From positions 1 through 55,100 of IMG/VR virus record IMGVR_UViG_3300045256_000036: a stretch of DNA of 55,100 bases; one strand, written 5' to 3'. The stretch comes from a virus. This document shows, one piece after another, positions 15,243-23,895 of this stretch (position 1 is its first letter; every line of letters starts with the position of its first letter). The notes beneath the pieces are model-generated. The model was not told the origin of the DNA. It did no database searches and saw nothing but the letters and a program-made list of their open reading frames with translations. The position numbers were made by a program, and so were the translations under genes.

Positions 15243-16805
15243 TTAGTTCTTGTTGCTTCCGTTGTTACCGTTGGTAAGGCCGCCCATAACGGACTTGCCG
15301 AGAGGCGTCATGCTGAGGAGCTGTTTCTTTCGCTCAGCGGTGACAGACGAAGTCTCGTTCGACTGGCTCGTTCGAGCTTCCGGAGTATCCTGCTTGTTCT
15401 CGAGCTTGAACATAGAAGAGATATGCTCGGCATTCATCTTCTGTCCAGCATCGATCTGAGACGTCGCACCTGCTTCGGTGGTAAGCAAGTTCTCCGCCTG
15501 AACCTCACACAGAGCTTTAATAGCCTCTACGCGAGAGTTCGCCTGATAAGTTCGGCCGTTGATCTCAAAGCCGATCTTAAGAGGATTCTTCCTGTCATCC
15601 TCAGCTGCCGTGATCAACAGAGCAGAAATGATCGGAACAGCAACAGGCAGACACTTCCCACTCGCCAAAAGGCTGTTGGTAAAGTGCTGCGTGTCCATCT
15701 GGACCGAAGACTGCGTCTGCTGCGAGATCTGAGCACGAAGGGTCTGCTCGCGCTCAGTAGCTGCTGCCAGCTCCTGCCGAAGCCGCTCGACTTCTGCGCT
15801 CGGGTTAGGAACGCCTTCGCCTGCGGCTGGCTGGCCCTGGCTGCTGTTGTCGTCGACGATCTTCAGCCCAATATTACCAAACGCATGCTTAATGCGATCG
15901 CCAATAGAGAGCTGGCCGCCATTGTTCTCAGTTGCCATGCTTTTCTCCGTAGCCGCAGCACTCGGCGAACCCGATCTTGCGGCGTATCTACTATCGATCA
16001 ACGACTTGATCACAGCTTCTTCGGTCGATATTCCATCGGCCATACCAGCTGCGACAGCCGCTTCTCCAGTAAGGACACCACCCTTACCGAAGTCTGACAT
16101 CACTACATCTGTAGTGACACTTCTGTTTCGAGCAACCTTCGAAATGAAGATAGTCTCGAGGTCGTCAAGAGTCTTCTGCACAACAGAACGTCCTTCAGCA
16201 GTATCAAGATTAGGACGCTTGTTAGGTGCATTGCTCGAGACGAACTTGTATGCTTTCTTACCTGTCCGCTCATCGCGAGCTGATGTGTCGTGAATTACAG
16301 CTGCGACACCAATCGAGCCTACCATAGAGGTTTCGGACACATAGAGCTCTTCGCAAGCAGATGCTAGCCAGTAGGCTCCTGAACAACAGTCACCTGTTGC
16401 ATATCCTACGATTCGCTTTCTGCCGCGCGCATTGAAAATCATCTCTGCGAGCTCTGCAGTGCCGTTAGCCTCTCCGCCAGGAGAATCGATCTCCAGCAGG
16501 ATTTCTCGGACGTTAGGATTGTCAAGAGCAGCGTTGAAGTCCTTAGCGAGAAGCTCGGTAGAGACTGCTCCACTAACCTCTTGAATCCAGTTACCACGTC
16601 TGATCAGCGGACCGTGAACGGGAATAATTGCTACTCCCTCACGTTCTCGCGTCACTCGAGTATTGCTTAGCGGGACACCATCGCGCGCTCTCAAGAACTC
16701 TGGGTTAAGGTCTTCTCGGTTAACAAGACTGACCATCGCCTCAAGATAGTCTTGAGTTAGCGCCATGGGGCATCCAGCTAATGCCCTCATAATCATATCG
16801 CTCAT
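15243..16805 (-). CDS. S49 (SppA-like) prohead protease with C-terminal scaffold domain
   Basis: A 520-aa protein. The N-terminal ~280 residues are a ClpP-fold S49 peptidase: IIPVHGPLIRRG, LLEIDSPGGEANG, then TGDCCSGAYWLASAC with the probable catalytic Ser, and a downstream Lys-rich segment (ERTGKKAYKF) that would supply the general base, followed by SMVGSIGV. From about 330 a coiled-coil region (VERLRQELAAATEREQTLRAQI) and a helical tail follow, typical of a fused scaffold as in lambda gpC/gpNu3. Function: matures the prohead and guides capsid assembly. The ATG at 16805 overlaps the TGA of the portal gene (ATGA). Confidence 0.85.
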   Translation of the reverse strand: MSDMIMRALAGCPMALTQDYLEAMVSLVNREDLNPEFLRARDGVPLSNTRVTREREGVAIIPVHGPLIRRGNWIQEVSGAVSTELLAKDFNAALDNPNVREILLEIDSPGGEANGTAELAEMIFNARGRKRIVGYATGDCCSGAYWLASACEELYVSETSMVGSIGVAAVIHDTSARDERTGKKAYKFVSSNAPNKRPNLDTAEGRSVVQKTLDDLETIFISKVARNRSVTTDVVMSDFGKGGVLTGEAAVAAGMADGISTEEAVIKSLIDSRYAARSGSPSAAATEKSMATENNGGQLSIGDRIKHAFGNIGLKIVDDNSSQGQPAAGEGVPNPSAEVERLRQELAAATEREQTLRAQISQQTQSSVQMDTQHFTNSLLASGKCLPVAVPIISALLITAAEDDRKNPLKIGFEINGRTYQANSRVEAIKALCEVQAENLLTTEAGATSQIDAGQKMNAEHISSMFKLENKQDTPEARTSQSNETSSVTAERKKQLLSMTPLGKSVMGGLTNGNNGSNKN

Positions 16806-18352
16806 GGCGTAGCTACGTCTCCAGCTTCAGGGTCAGAAGGAGCGTCTTCTCCTTCAGTGCCACTCTTTCTAGGTTTTGAATTAGCGTTGTCTCTCTGGTT
16901 AGAATCGACGTCATTGTCGACGTCGTCCGGGTTGTTTGTAAGACCTGCCTGTGCTTTTTGCATCTCCATATATTCTTCTTCCCAGCCAGGTCGTCGCTGA
17001 GGAAGATTAAGCCAAGAATCGATTTCTTCGAACTGACTATGATGCAAAAAGCCTGTGTGCTTGAGCTTCGCAATTGCAGTTGCGAACTCAGGAAAATCTT
17101 GAGCTTCAGTCTCGCTGAGGTTGACTTCAGGAGTGTACTTATCTGCTATTTCTTTTCCGTAGTTATACTTGAGAAGATAGTAGCAGATGTCTCTCTTGAT
17201 CATTGCCTCTACGGCCTTCTTACCATATCTGATAGGAAGTCCGAGAATATCTTGATGTGTTTGCGCTGCTGCTCTTGCCTGGAACTTCGCTTCCTCAGTT
17301 GCAAGCGTCTGGTTCAAGATCGACTTAGCTATTTGCCTGTCAAACAATGCAATAGCAGCATCGAACGGATCTCCCTGATTCCTAACTTCGAGAGCATTTA
17401 CTTTAGCATCGTTAGGAATGACTAGAGCTGTGCCGTTCTGAAATGCTAGTAGCATTGATAGCATAGCAGTTTCAGGATCAACGTAAACTACATTACCTTG
17501 ATTGTCGAGCTCGAATTGTCCTGTGTTAGGATCGACTTTGGGTAGACGCTGAGCATTCGCAGACAACGTACCGATCAAAGAAGGACTGGCAAACTGAACC
17601 AGGAACTTAAGATATTCAGGCCAGACCTGTGTCTTAAGCCACCATGGATTGTATGCAGGACGAATACAACTCGTTCCTCTAGGGTCTCCGTTCTTAGGTC
17701 GATACGTCAGAACAGCAAACTTCTCTCGAGGTAGAAACCACTCAGCCTTAACAGCCTCAACTGCAATAGAACTGATAAGAGCGGGGCCGCCCCTGCCAGG
17801 TAGTCTACCGAGAATGCCGATTACATTCAGATAAGGATCAACAGCAAAGGCAACCGTTCTGCGAGGCTTGACCTTAAGCCGCCTCAAGCAAACGAGACCC
17901 TTGTCTTCGCCCTTATCAGGAATGTAGTATACTTTCTCCGCAATTTTGTTCCCGAGTGGAAGAGCGTCAAGCATATCATACAGCGGTCCTGTAATGAAAT
18001 CCTGGTCGAGATGGCATTCCAGGTTTCGCTTACAAAAGTCGCGATACTTGACGGATTCTTTGTAGTCAGGATCAAGCTGCTTCCTAGAAGGAAGAAGATG
18101 TACACCTTGGGCAAGGATAGCTAACTTCAAGATCTCGACGCAGCTATCTACCTGCGGATCATTAAGCATCCGCTCGTAGATGTCATCACCGAAATCTCGA
18201 GTTAGGTCATCGAAGTAGAAGGGCAGAGCACGAATTAGCTTGGGCCAGGAGAACAAGCCTCCAGCTACGTACTCCTTTTGAAGCTGAGCCTTAGGCTTGG
18301 CTCCCTGCTCCTTCGGATCTTCTTCGATTGCAATTGTTTGTGGGTCTGTCAT
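16802..18352 (-). CDS. Portal protein (DUF935 / Mu gp29-like)
   Basis: A 516-aa protein, within the usual size range. It shows the DUF935-type pattern: YERMLNDPQVDSCVEILKLAI near residue 60, the FAVLTYRPKNGDPRGTSCIRPAY region near 215-240 (wing and clip segments), a long helix region FDRQIAKSILNQTLATEEAKF near 335, and ICYYLLKYNYG near 390. The last 60 residues are acidic and disordered. It forms the dodecameric ring through which DNA is packaged and sits directly upstream of the protease gene with an ATGA overlap. Confidence 0.8.
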   Translation of the reverse strand: MTDPQTIAIEEDPKEQGAKPKAQLQKEYVAGGLFSWPKLIRALPFYFDDLTRDFGDDIYERMLNDPQVDSCVEILKLAILAQGVHLLPSRKQLDPDYKESVKYRDFCKRNLECHLDQDFITGPLYDMLDALPLGNKIAEKVYYIPDKGEDKGLVCLRRLKVKPRRTVAFAVDPYLNVIGILGRLPGRGGPALISSIAVEAVKAEWFLPREKFAVLTYRPKNGDPRGTSCIRPAYNPWWLKTQVWPEYLKFLVQFASPSLIGTLSANAQRLPKVDPNTGQFELDNQGNVVYVDPETAMLSMLLAFQNGTALVIPNDAKVNALEVRNQGDPFDAAIALFDRQIAKSILNQTLATEEAKFQARAAAQTHQDILGLPIRYGKKAVEAMIKRDICYYLLKYNYGKEIADKYTPEVNLSETEAQDFPEFATAIAKLKHTGFLHHSQFEEIDSWLNLPQRRPGWEEEYMEMQKAQAGLTNNPDDVDNDVDSNQRDNANSKPRKSGTEGEDAPSDPEAGDVATP

Positions 18353-18355
18353 GAT

Positions 18356-18964
18356 TTAGAAGATTCGAGAAGCCTTCAACAGATGGTAGTTGAATCTTGT
18401 CTGCCCAAACCTGTTCCGATAGAACAGAATCGTAGAGAAGAACAACTGCCAGTGTTGTCCTTCCCACCCGCCTTCGATTACCTGACAACCTGCCGAGTTT
18501 CGATTGACTTCAGGAGACGTTCCACCTGCATGGATGTTAATTCCAAACCATCCAGTGAACTCAGGCTCTTCAGGGTCAGGTTTTCCATCCTTATCGAAGT
18601 CACGAACAATCGTAACTGCAGCGTCCTGAACAAGAGCTTGATGGCCCTTGTGAACTCCAATCCTGTAGAACCAGGCACCTTCCTTGAGATGAGCGCATCC
18701 CTTAAGATTGAGTGGTCGCTCCGTCCAATACCTGCCAGGATCACACGATGCTGGAAAAGCTGCAAGAACAGGACCATACAACACTAGCGTGTCGTTGTAA
18801 TGATTCTGGTTCTCAGGAGAGAAGTTATCATTCCGTTCAATCTGAGTTTCGCCTTTCCGAAAGGCTCCTCTAAGTCCGAGGATGCCTAGCTTACCCGAAG
18901 GAGCGGGAGAATATCCCTCACGTGTGATGAAATCCCTGATCAGTTGGTTGGTTAACTCAATCAT
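18356..18964 (-). CDS. Probable cell-wall hydrolase (endolysin candidate)
   Basis: A 202-aa protein. The C-terminal third contains GINIHAGG followed by NSAGCQVI, an I-H-x(n)-S-x-G-C arrangement like the active site of L,D-transpeptidase (YkuD)-type enzymes and of related phage murein-processing proteins. A trailing W/Q-rich segment (GGWEGQHWQLFFS) follows. It also has an acidic calcium-like loop DFDKDGKPDPEEPE. It lies between the adhesin block and the portal gene. No signal peptide is visible, so release would need a holin. The catalytic family is inferred from a short motif only. Confidence 0.5.
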   Translation of the reverse strand: MIELTNQLIRDFITREGYSPAPSGKLGILGLRGAFRKGETQIERNDNFSPENQNHYNDTLVLYGPVLAAFPASCDPGRYWTERPLNLKGCAHLKEGAWFYRIGVHKGHQALVQDAAVTIVRDFDKDGKPDPEEPEFTGWFGINIHAGGTSPEVNRNSAGCQVIEGGWEGQHWQLFFSTILFYRNRFGQTRFNYHLLKASRIF

Positions 18965-18981
18965 TGAAGTGAAGGCCCTTA

Positions 18982-19392
18982 TCAGCTGAGACTTTCGGTC
19001 GGGCTTTGAAGGATATTGATAATCCCTCTAGCCACAGTCTCGAGGTCGCCTGTTCCACCCGGAGCCAAAATCTTAATGTCAGTATAGAGCTGATAGTCCC
19101 TGTTAACAATAGCTAGTCCACTGTAAGTAGTTGGAAGGAGTGATACTCTCACCTTCCTATTAGCTGCATCAGTGATTGCTATGTTAGTCGGATTGTTTGC
19201 TGTGTTAAAAGCAAACAATGGAACATCGTCTGACTTTCGCTCCTTAGCTGTGAAGAAGATCTTGTAACCCGTTAGAGAGGCATTTGGGACGATCGTGCCA
19301 TTACTATCACGAATCGTGATTGTAATGTCAATGAAGCGACGATCGCCCCACATCACATCAATGTCGAAATCTTCGTAGGTAGAGCTTGCCAT
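18982..19392 (-). CDS. Beta-rich virion accessory protein (BppU N-terminus-like)
   Basis: A 136-aa protein with the pattern of small Ig-like or baseplate-attachment domains: DIDVMWGDRRFIDITITIRDSNG at the start, GYKIFFTAKERKSDD in the middle, and alternating beta strands to the end. Similar domains anchor fibres in other phages. It is encoded right after the repeat-bearing adhesin gene, so it may attach that protein to the virion. Family resemblance is weak. Confidence 0.45.
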   Translation of the reverse strand: MASSTYEDFDIDVMWGDRRFIDITITIRDSNGTIVPNASLTGYKIFFTAKERKSDDVPLFAFNTANNPTNIAITDAANRKVRVSLLPTTYSGLAIVNRDYQLYTDIKILAPGGTGDLETVARGIINILQSPTESLS

Positions 19393-19406
19393 GATTTTGC
19401 CTGATG

Positions 19407-21101
19407 CTAATTGATCTCTGCGCTCGAATCTTCGACTAATGTGACAGAAGCCTCATCCGTTTGAACTGCAGTTACTTGTGCCTCGTCTTCTGCTTCAAGA
19501 ACTGTGTTAGCTGTCGAGTTCATAATTGCTTGGATAGATGCAGTAGCAGCAGCTACCAAAGCAACCGTTGCTGAATAGATGTAGTGTACTGCTGACGAAG
19601 CTAACGTTGCTAACCCTCCAATAGGAGAGATAACACCTCCAACCTTCTTGTTAGGCTTCTTAAGAAGTGAGCCTGTAAAGGTTAGAACAGCTTGTAGTAG
19701 CTTACTCGGTTTTCTTTTCAGCGAACCCGTCGGGCTAATTAATCCTTGAAGTTTCTTGTTTGGTTTTCTCTTAAGTGTGCCAGAAGGAGCAATCAGTCCT
19801 TGAATTGATTTCTTAGGCTTCTTAAGCAGGACACCTGTAAAACTGAGAACACCTTGAATTACACGTGCTAGTTTCTTACTTAGTGTGCCTACTGGGCTGA
19901 TTGCTCCCTGTAGAAGCTTCTTCGGCTTCTTGTTTAGTGTTCCAACAGATGTGAGTGTGCCTTGAAGAATCTTCTTCGGTTTTCTCGTCAGGATGCCTGT
20001 AGGACTAATAGAACCTTGAACTAGTCGTTTAGGTTTTTTGATTAGTGTTCCGGTAGGAGAGATAGAACCCTGAACGACTTTCTTTGGTTTTCTAGTCAGC
20101 GTACCTGTAGGAGATATCGAACCTGAAACATTCTTCTTAGGCTTCTTGTTTATCGTTCCAGAAGGTGTGAAGGCGCCCGCTAAACGCTTCTTCGGGAATC
20201 TCGACACTATTCCTGTCGGTGAGATTGCTCCCGCGCAACTCTTGAATGCTTTCCGAATCTTCGACAGCGTAGCAGTAGGAGAGATCGAGCCCGTCAGCGA
20301 CTTCTTCGGCTTCTTCAAGAGGGTGCCTGCGAAGCTCAACACACCTGATACGATCTTCTTCGGCCATTTCTTTACCGTGCCTGTAGGACTGATCGAACCT
20401 GATACTGCTTGAAATCTTGCTACTTCGTGAAGGAAGTTTCCTAGAGGTCTGTAGATTCTAGGATTGTCTGCTGTTGTAGGCGTGTTTACTAGCGTAGCGT
20501 TGATCTGCCCTACAAAGTCCGGTTCTGGAGAAGCACCGATACAAGGCCAGTAACGAACAAGTGCTGTAGGCCTAATTAGTAGTGGACAGGTCCCTGCTGC
20601 CAGCGATGCTGCCTCATCATCGGTAAGAGCTACATTCCAGATAGCAGCTTCTGCGATTCTGCCATCCATATAACCTGCAGGGGATAGACGATCGAGAACA
20701 CCGATCGTACATCTATTCATACTTGCAGGGAACGTAGCTGTTGAAGATGATGTTCCTTTACTTCCTCCGTTGATGTATGCTCTTCTATCGTTGGACGCTG
20801 CAAAGACTCCGCAAGCATGAATCCACTGGTTAGGAGCTAATCCTGTAGTCGTCAATGCAGCAGCATCAGAAGCACCTGCATTTTGCTGTGTCTCTGCATT
20901 GATTGTTTGTGGACTAGAAGCTCCTCTATATTCAAGCTGGTGCCAGTCACCATTACCAGAAGACTTCGCCATACAGATCAACGTCATACCATTACTACTT
21001 ACTGGGTAACACCAACAAGCAAGTGTAAACGGATATGCGCTAATTGGTACGGTAGTCGTTCTGAGTGCTTGACTAGACGATCTGGCGAAGCTCCTCGCCA
21101 C
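19407..21101 (-). CDS. LamG-like adhesin with 15 tandem ~18-residue repeats
   Basis: A 564-aa protein. Residues about 20-190 form a LamG/concanavalin A-like lectin fold (PFTLACWCYPVSSNGMTLI, NQWIHACGVFAASNDRRAYING, GRIAEAAIWNVALTDDEAA). From residue 233 to about 503 there are 15 tandem repeats with consensus VQGSISPTGTLxKKPKK (mostly 18 residues, 54-bp period in DNA). The C-terminus is an Ala-rich helix with an acidic end. The lectin part probably binds glycans, and the repeats look like a basic beta-hairpin stalk. The position between terminase and portal genes is unusual for a fibre gene. Confidence 0.7.
   Translation of the reverse strand: MARSFARSSSQALRTTTVPISAYPFTLACWCYPVSSNGMTLICMAKSSGNGDWHQLEYRGASSPQTINAETQQNAGASDAAALTTTGLAPNQWIHACGVFAASNDRRAYINGGSKGTSSSTATFPASMNRCTIGVLDRLSPAGYMDGRIAEAAIWNVALTDDEAASLAAGTCPLLIRPTALVRYWPCIGASPEPDFVGQINATLVNTPTTADNPRIYRPLGNFLHEVARFQAVSGSISPTGTVKKWPKKIVSGVLSFAGTLLKKPKKSLTGSISPTATLSKIRKAFKSCAGAISPTGIVSRFPKKRLAGAFTPSGTINKKPKKNVSGSISPTGTLTRKPKKVVQGSISPTGTLIKKPKRLVQGSISPTGILTRKPKKILQGTLTSVGTLNKKPKKLLQGAISPVGTLSKKLARVIQGVLSFTGVLLKKPKKSIQGLIAPSGTLKRKPNKKLQGLISPTGSLKRKPSKLLQAVLTFTGSLLKKPNKKVGGVISPIGGLATLASSAVHYIYSATVALVAAATASIQAIMNSTANTVLEAEDEAQVTAVQTDEASVTLVEDSSAEIN
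19600..20410 (-). repeat. Tandem 54-bp coding repeats
   Basis: About 15 diverged copies of a 54-bp unit encode the stalk of the 564-aa adhesin. One copy carries two extra codons. Copies are recognisable at the protein level by ISPTGTL followed by KKPKK. The DNA copies are diverged enough that slippage is not recent. Confidence 0.75.
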
Positions 21102-21596
21102 CTAAGTCTCCTTGATTTCGATCCTTAGGATCTCTGCATCACCTGTCATGGTGTCTGCTGCGTCTGCCGCCTTCCGTGCAATCTTCAATCTGAACGACTC
21201 ACCTGCAGCAAGGTTATCCATATTAGCACCACTACTAAAGGTGATCGTTGTGACTAGGACTTGTCCTGATGTACCAGGAGCTGTCCCTGTATTTGTTTGT
21301 TCTGTTGCAAAGCTGTCTGCATCGAGGTCATCTGTAGATGCTTGATGACGCTCGATTGATCCACCCCATTTAACCACTCCTGTTGTGGCTGAAGTTGCCA
21401 TCCAGTAGATGCTGAGCGTAAGACCGCCCCCGCCGTAGTTGCGAGGTAATACGTCATTGAAGTATGCGGCCTCTTCTGTTGCAGCATCAAACTGCAGGAT
21501 AGGATGGGCGTTTCGATATGCTATGTTTGGAAAGTTAGAAGAGGGTAGGGTGAACCCTAGGGCGTTAGACTTAGATAATGTTTGTCCTGATGCCAT
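21102..21596 (-). CDS. Small virion-type beta protein of unknown function
   Basis: A 164-aa protein rich in S, T, A and G with probable beta-sandwich strands (LTLSIYWMATSATTGVVKWGGS, QVLVTTITFSSG) and a C-terminus with alternating hydrophobics (EILRIEIKET). It is encoded between the broken 78-codon gene and the LamG adhesin gene. Proteins of this type occur near fibre genes in environmental phage genomes, but I cannot name a family. Probably part of the adhesin complex. Confidence 0.45.
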   Translation of the reverse strand: MASGQTLSKSNALGFTLPSSNFPNIAYRNAHPILQFDAATEEAAYFNDVLPRNYGGGGLTLSIYWMATSATTGVVKWGGSIERHQASTDDLDADSFATEQTNTGTAPGTSGQVLVTTITFSSGANMDNLAAGESFRLKIARKAADAADTMTGDAEILRIEIKET

Positions 21597-21600
21597 AGGG

Positions 21601-21837
21601 CTACCCTACCCTCTTAAGAGCGACTGCTGCAAATAATGCAAGCTTTTCAGCTGCCGTTAAATTCTGACGTGCTGCTACAGACAGAGCCTGATTGAAGCTA
21701 GCTGTATTAGCTTCAATTCAATTATCGATAGCATCAACAGCTGCTCGAAGTTCAGGCTTAGTAAGAGAAGCGCCTATGCCGGAGCGCATCTGATCAGCCC
21801 AAACATCGACTCGCTTTGCGTCAGGTAGTACAGCCAT
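21601..21837 (-). pseudogene. 78-codon gene interrupted by an in-frame TGA at a likely Trp position
   Basis: Reading from ATG at 21837 gives a 39-residue open stretch (MAVLPDAKRVDVWADQMRSG...), then TGA at 21720-21718, then 38 more codons (IEANTASFNQALSVAARQNL...) to TAG at 21601-21603. Both halves keep an Ala-rich helical style and the frame is undisturbed, so a single base change of TGG to TGA explains it. Similar small phage proteins often have D-x-W at this site (from memory, not searched). Other genes here use TGA as a normal stop, so the genetic code is standard. It is therefore a nonsense mutation, a sequencing error, or a read-through case. Confidence 0.6.
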
Positions 21838-21858
21838 AAGAAGCTCGCTTGTGTTGCT

Positions 21859-22503
21859 TTAGCCGCCCGAATTGATCGTGCACTGGTAGGTAAACTGAAG
21901 TTGTTCGCCACTTGCCATGTTAACGACAGAGAACAACGTTCTGTCCCACAGTGTACCGCCGCCAGTAGCTGCCTGCGAGAACAAACCATGTTCAGTAATA
22001 GCTGCAGTTGCGTCGAACGTCACAGTTCCAACAGACTGCAAAATATTACTGGACGGCTGACTCTGGGTTCCAGTTGCTCGCGTATTGTCAGGGTTAAGGG
22101 CCGTAGTCGACTCTGTCACCAGGGCGGTATCACCGGCAGCCTCTGCAGTTCCTCCAGTACCGCAACCATGATACTTCATGGTCGTTATGTCGTTGGTGGC
22201 AGAAGCTGTATTGTCATCCCAGTCGTCAACTAGGAAGGCAACTCCCGCGTTGGTAACAACACGATAGCCGACGACACCGTAATCGATCCAGGTTCCGTCC
22301 AGACAACGCTTCTTGATCCTCAAACTACTGGTAATTGTAGGAATACCAGTCAGTCGTGAGAATCCTTTAGCAATCTGAACGTTGACCCAGCCGAGGAGAA
22401 ATCCCAACCTCATAGCGTTCTTCAAACGCCACGAAAGTGGAGCCTTCTTAGGCGGGATCTTTTTCATTGTGAGTCGGCCTGACGGGCCGATAGCACCTTG
22501 CAT
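21859..22503 (-). CDS. Virion-associated protein with one adhesin-type repeat at its N-terminus
   Basis: A 214-aa protein. It begins MQGAIGPSGRLTMKKIPPKK, a single copy of the repeat found 15 times in the neighbouring 564-aa adhesin. A helix with some hydrophobicity follows (LKNAMRLGFLLGWVNVQIAKG), then a beta-rich domain with Gly/Thr loops (GCGTGGTAEAAGDTALV, LWDRTLFSVVNMASGEQLQFTYQ) typical of phage head or tail decoration proteins. The shared repeat suggests the two proteins interact or were assembled from a common module. Confidence 0.5.
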   Translation of the reverse strand: MQGAIGPSGRLTMKKIPPKKAPLSWRLKNAMRLGFLLGWVNVQIAKGFSRLTGIPTITSSLRIKKRCLDGTWIDYGVVGYRVVTNAGVAFLVDDWDDNTASATNDITTMKYHGCGTGGTAEAAGDTALVTESTTALNPDNTRATGTQSQPSSNILQSVGTVTFDATAAITEHGLFSQAATGGGTLWDRTLFSVVNMASGEQLQFTYQCTINSGG

Positions 22504-22530
22504 CGCGAACTCCTTAGCCTAAGGCTTGGA

Positions 22531-23028
22531 CTAGAACACCTCTTCGAACAGTTCCTTCGCGATCATTTTGACGGCACTCTCAACACTATCTTCGGGATCA
22601 AGCATGCCCTTGATGTTAGCGAAGACCTTATCATCGTGATCATCACGAAGTTTGTCGGCTGCCATTGGCAACAGTGCATTGAGAACCGTACCGGCAAGTC
22701 CTGGAATAGGAAGACCATCCAGAAGATGCTTGATCGTATGCTTGCTGATCTGGTAGAGGTAGTCTCTAACTAGGATGTATTCAGCCTGATCAGAAGTAAT
22801 CTTCTTAGCAGGAGTTACACCCTTGTTTTCGTAGTAAGTGACGCACTCTGTAATGGCAAGATTAACAGCCTTCTGGGAGCGGTCGCGTCCGATGTTGTTA
22901 ACCATATGAGCAGGGTCAACGCCGAACATCTTGAGGACAGGACTGATACTGTCCACAAGCTTCTTAGCGTCACCTAGCTTGCTGCCGATGTTACCGAGAT
23001 TGAGTCCGCCGCCTAGATTGAAACTCAT
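22531..23028 (-). CDS. Helical protein of unknown function
   Basis: A 165-aa protein, mostly alpha-helical, with an N-terminal Gly-rich start (GGGLNLGNIG) and an internal GLPIPGLAGTVLNALLP segment that is hydrophobic but short for a membrane helix. Encoded one base from the 200-aa membrane protein gene (23030), so the two are probably co-translated. No known family. Position after terminase and membrane proteins may point to lysis or virion roles. Confidence 0.45.
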   Translation of the reverse strand: MSFNLGGGLNLGNIGSKLGDAKKLVDSISPVLKMFGVDPAHMVNNIGRDRSQKAVNLAITECVTYYENKGVTPAKKITSDQAEYILVRDYLYQISKHTIKHLLDGLPIPGLAGTVLNALLPMAADKLRDDHDDKVFANIKGMLDPEDSVESAVKMIAKELFEEVF

Positions 23029-23029
23029 C

Positions 23030-23632
23030 TTACTCTCCCTTAGCAGGATGGATCTTGAGTGGATCGGGGTCGATTACCTGAAACGTCTCAGAAAAGTATC
23101 TTGCTGGTAGCGCTCGTTTCTCGAGCTGTGCACTTGCCCAACCTTCAAGAATGTATTCTCCTGTTGAGAGGTTTTCAGGTAGTCGTCGATAGAGTACTGT
23201 CTGCTCCACACCTTTTTTAGCTACCCTACCTAAGATAGGTCCTGGATACGACTCACCTGTAGAAAGGTTCTGCCAGGTGTCTAGTGTCAGAATAGCTATG
23301 TTGTCTTGTGAGATTTCTTTCAAGAAGTCAAATCGGATCGTATCGCCTGGATGGTAGACACGCTGTTCTACTACATGCAGTTGTGAAAACTTTACAGGGC
23401 TCGGAATAGCATTTGCCGAGTCTTTGACCGTCAACTGAATGCAGTAAAGATAGGCTGTGAAGAACACAGCAGCTCCAACCACAGCGATGTTTGACCAGAT
23501 CTTTCTACGTCGTGCTCTCTGCGCGGACATAGCCTGCTGCTCACCGCAGGTGAAGCCTTCTTCTGGAATGTAGAATAAGGCTAGGTTGTCGTTACTATCC
23601 TCTTCCCTTCTCACTGGCCGTAGGAGATTCAT
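23030..23632 (-). CDS. Single-pass membrane protein with an external beta domain
   Basis: A 200-aa protein. An N-terminal cytoplasmic part with basic residues (SAQRARRRKIW, positions 37-47) is followed by one hydrophobic helix at about 49-68 (IAVVGAAVFFTAYLYCIQL). The remaining 130 residues are beta-rich and would lie outside the membrane (VYHPGDTIRFDF, STGEYILEGW). The start overlaps the stop of the 87-aa membrane protein gene by 4 nt (ATGA-type). The pair could be a holin and spanin-like partner, but no lipobox or Cys anchor is seen. Confidence 0.5.
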   Translation of the reverse strand: MNLLRPVRREEDSNDNLALFYIPEEGFTCGEQQAMSAQRARRRKIWSNIAVVGAAVFFTAYLYCIQLTVKDSANAIPSPVKFSQLHVVEQRVYHPGDTIRFDFLKEISQDNIAILTLDTWQNLSTGESYPGPILGRVAKKGVEQTVLYRRLPENLSTGEYILEGWASAQLEKRALPARYFSETFQVIDPDPLKIHPAKGE

Positions 23633-23892
23633 CTCTTACCTTTTCTGCGCTCGGACTCAGCGATTTCTACTTCCTTGAGTAGTTCGTGAAGTTCTTGCGT
23701 CATGCGTGGCGTTACTTCTTGTGCTAAAAGACTTAAACTGACGGCCCGGGTAAGTCTATCGATCGCCTCGGTTTGTTTGTTTTGCAGTACTTCATTTCTC
23801 AGCATGAACCACGTCAAGACACAACCAATAGCTCCGAAATTCAGCAAAGGAGCTACGAAGTCCGGAGAAATTGTGATGGGTCCTGCAACCAT
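23629..23892 (-). CDS. Small membrane protein, holin candidate
   Basis: An 87-aa protein with one N-terminal transmembrane helix (VAPLLNFGAIGCVLTWFML, residues about 13-31), then an amphipathic coiled-coil-like helix and a basic C-terminus (SERRKGKR). A single helix followed by a charged helical tail matches type III-like or XhlA/BhlA-style holins. It is encoded 3 nt after the terminase large subunit stop and is coupled to the next membrane protein gene. Confidence 0.5.
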   Translation of the reverse strand: MVAGPITISPDFVAPLLNFGAIGCVLTWFMLRNEVLQNKQTEAIDRLTRAVSLSLLAQEVTPRMTQELHELLKEVEIAESERRKGKR

Positions 23893-23895
23893 GTA

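Noticed and set aside
21601-21837. Alternative genetic code with UGA read as Trp.
   Set aside because: Several genes end at TGA, including one that is not in an ATGA overlap (32427-32429), and no other gene shows internal TGA codons.
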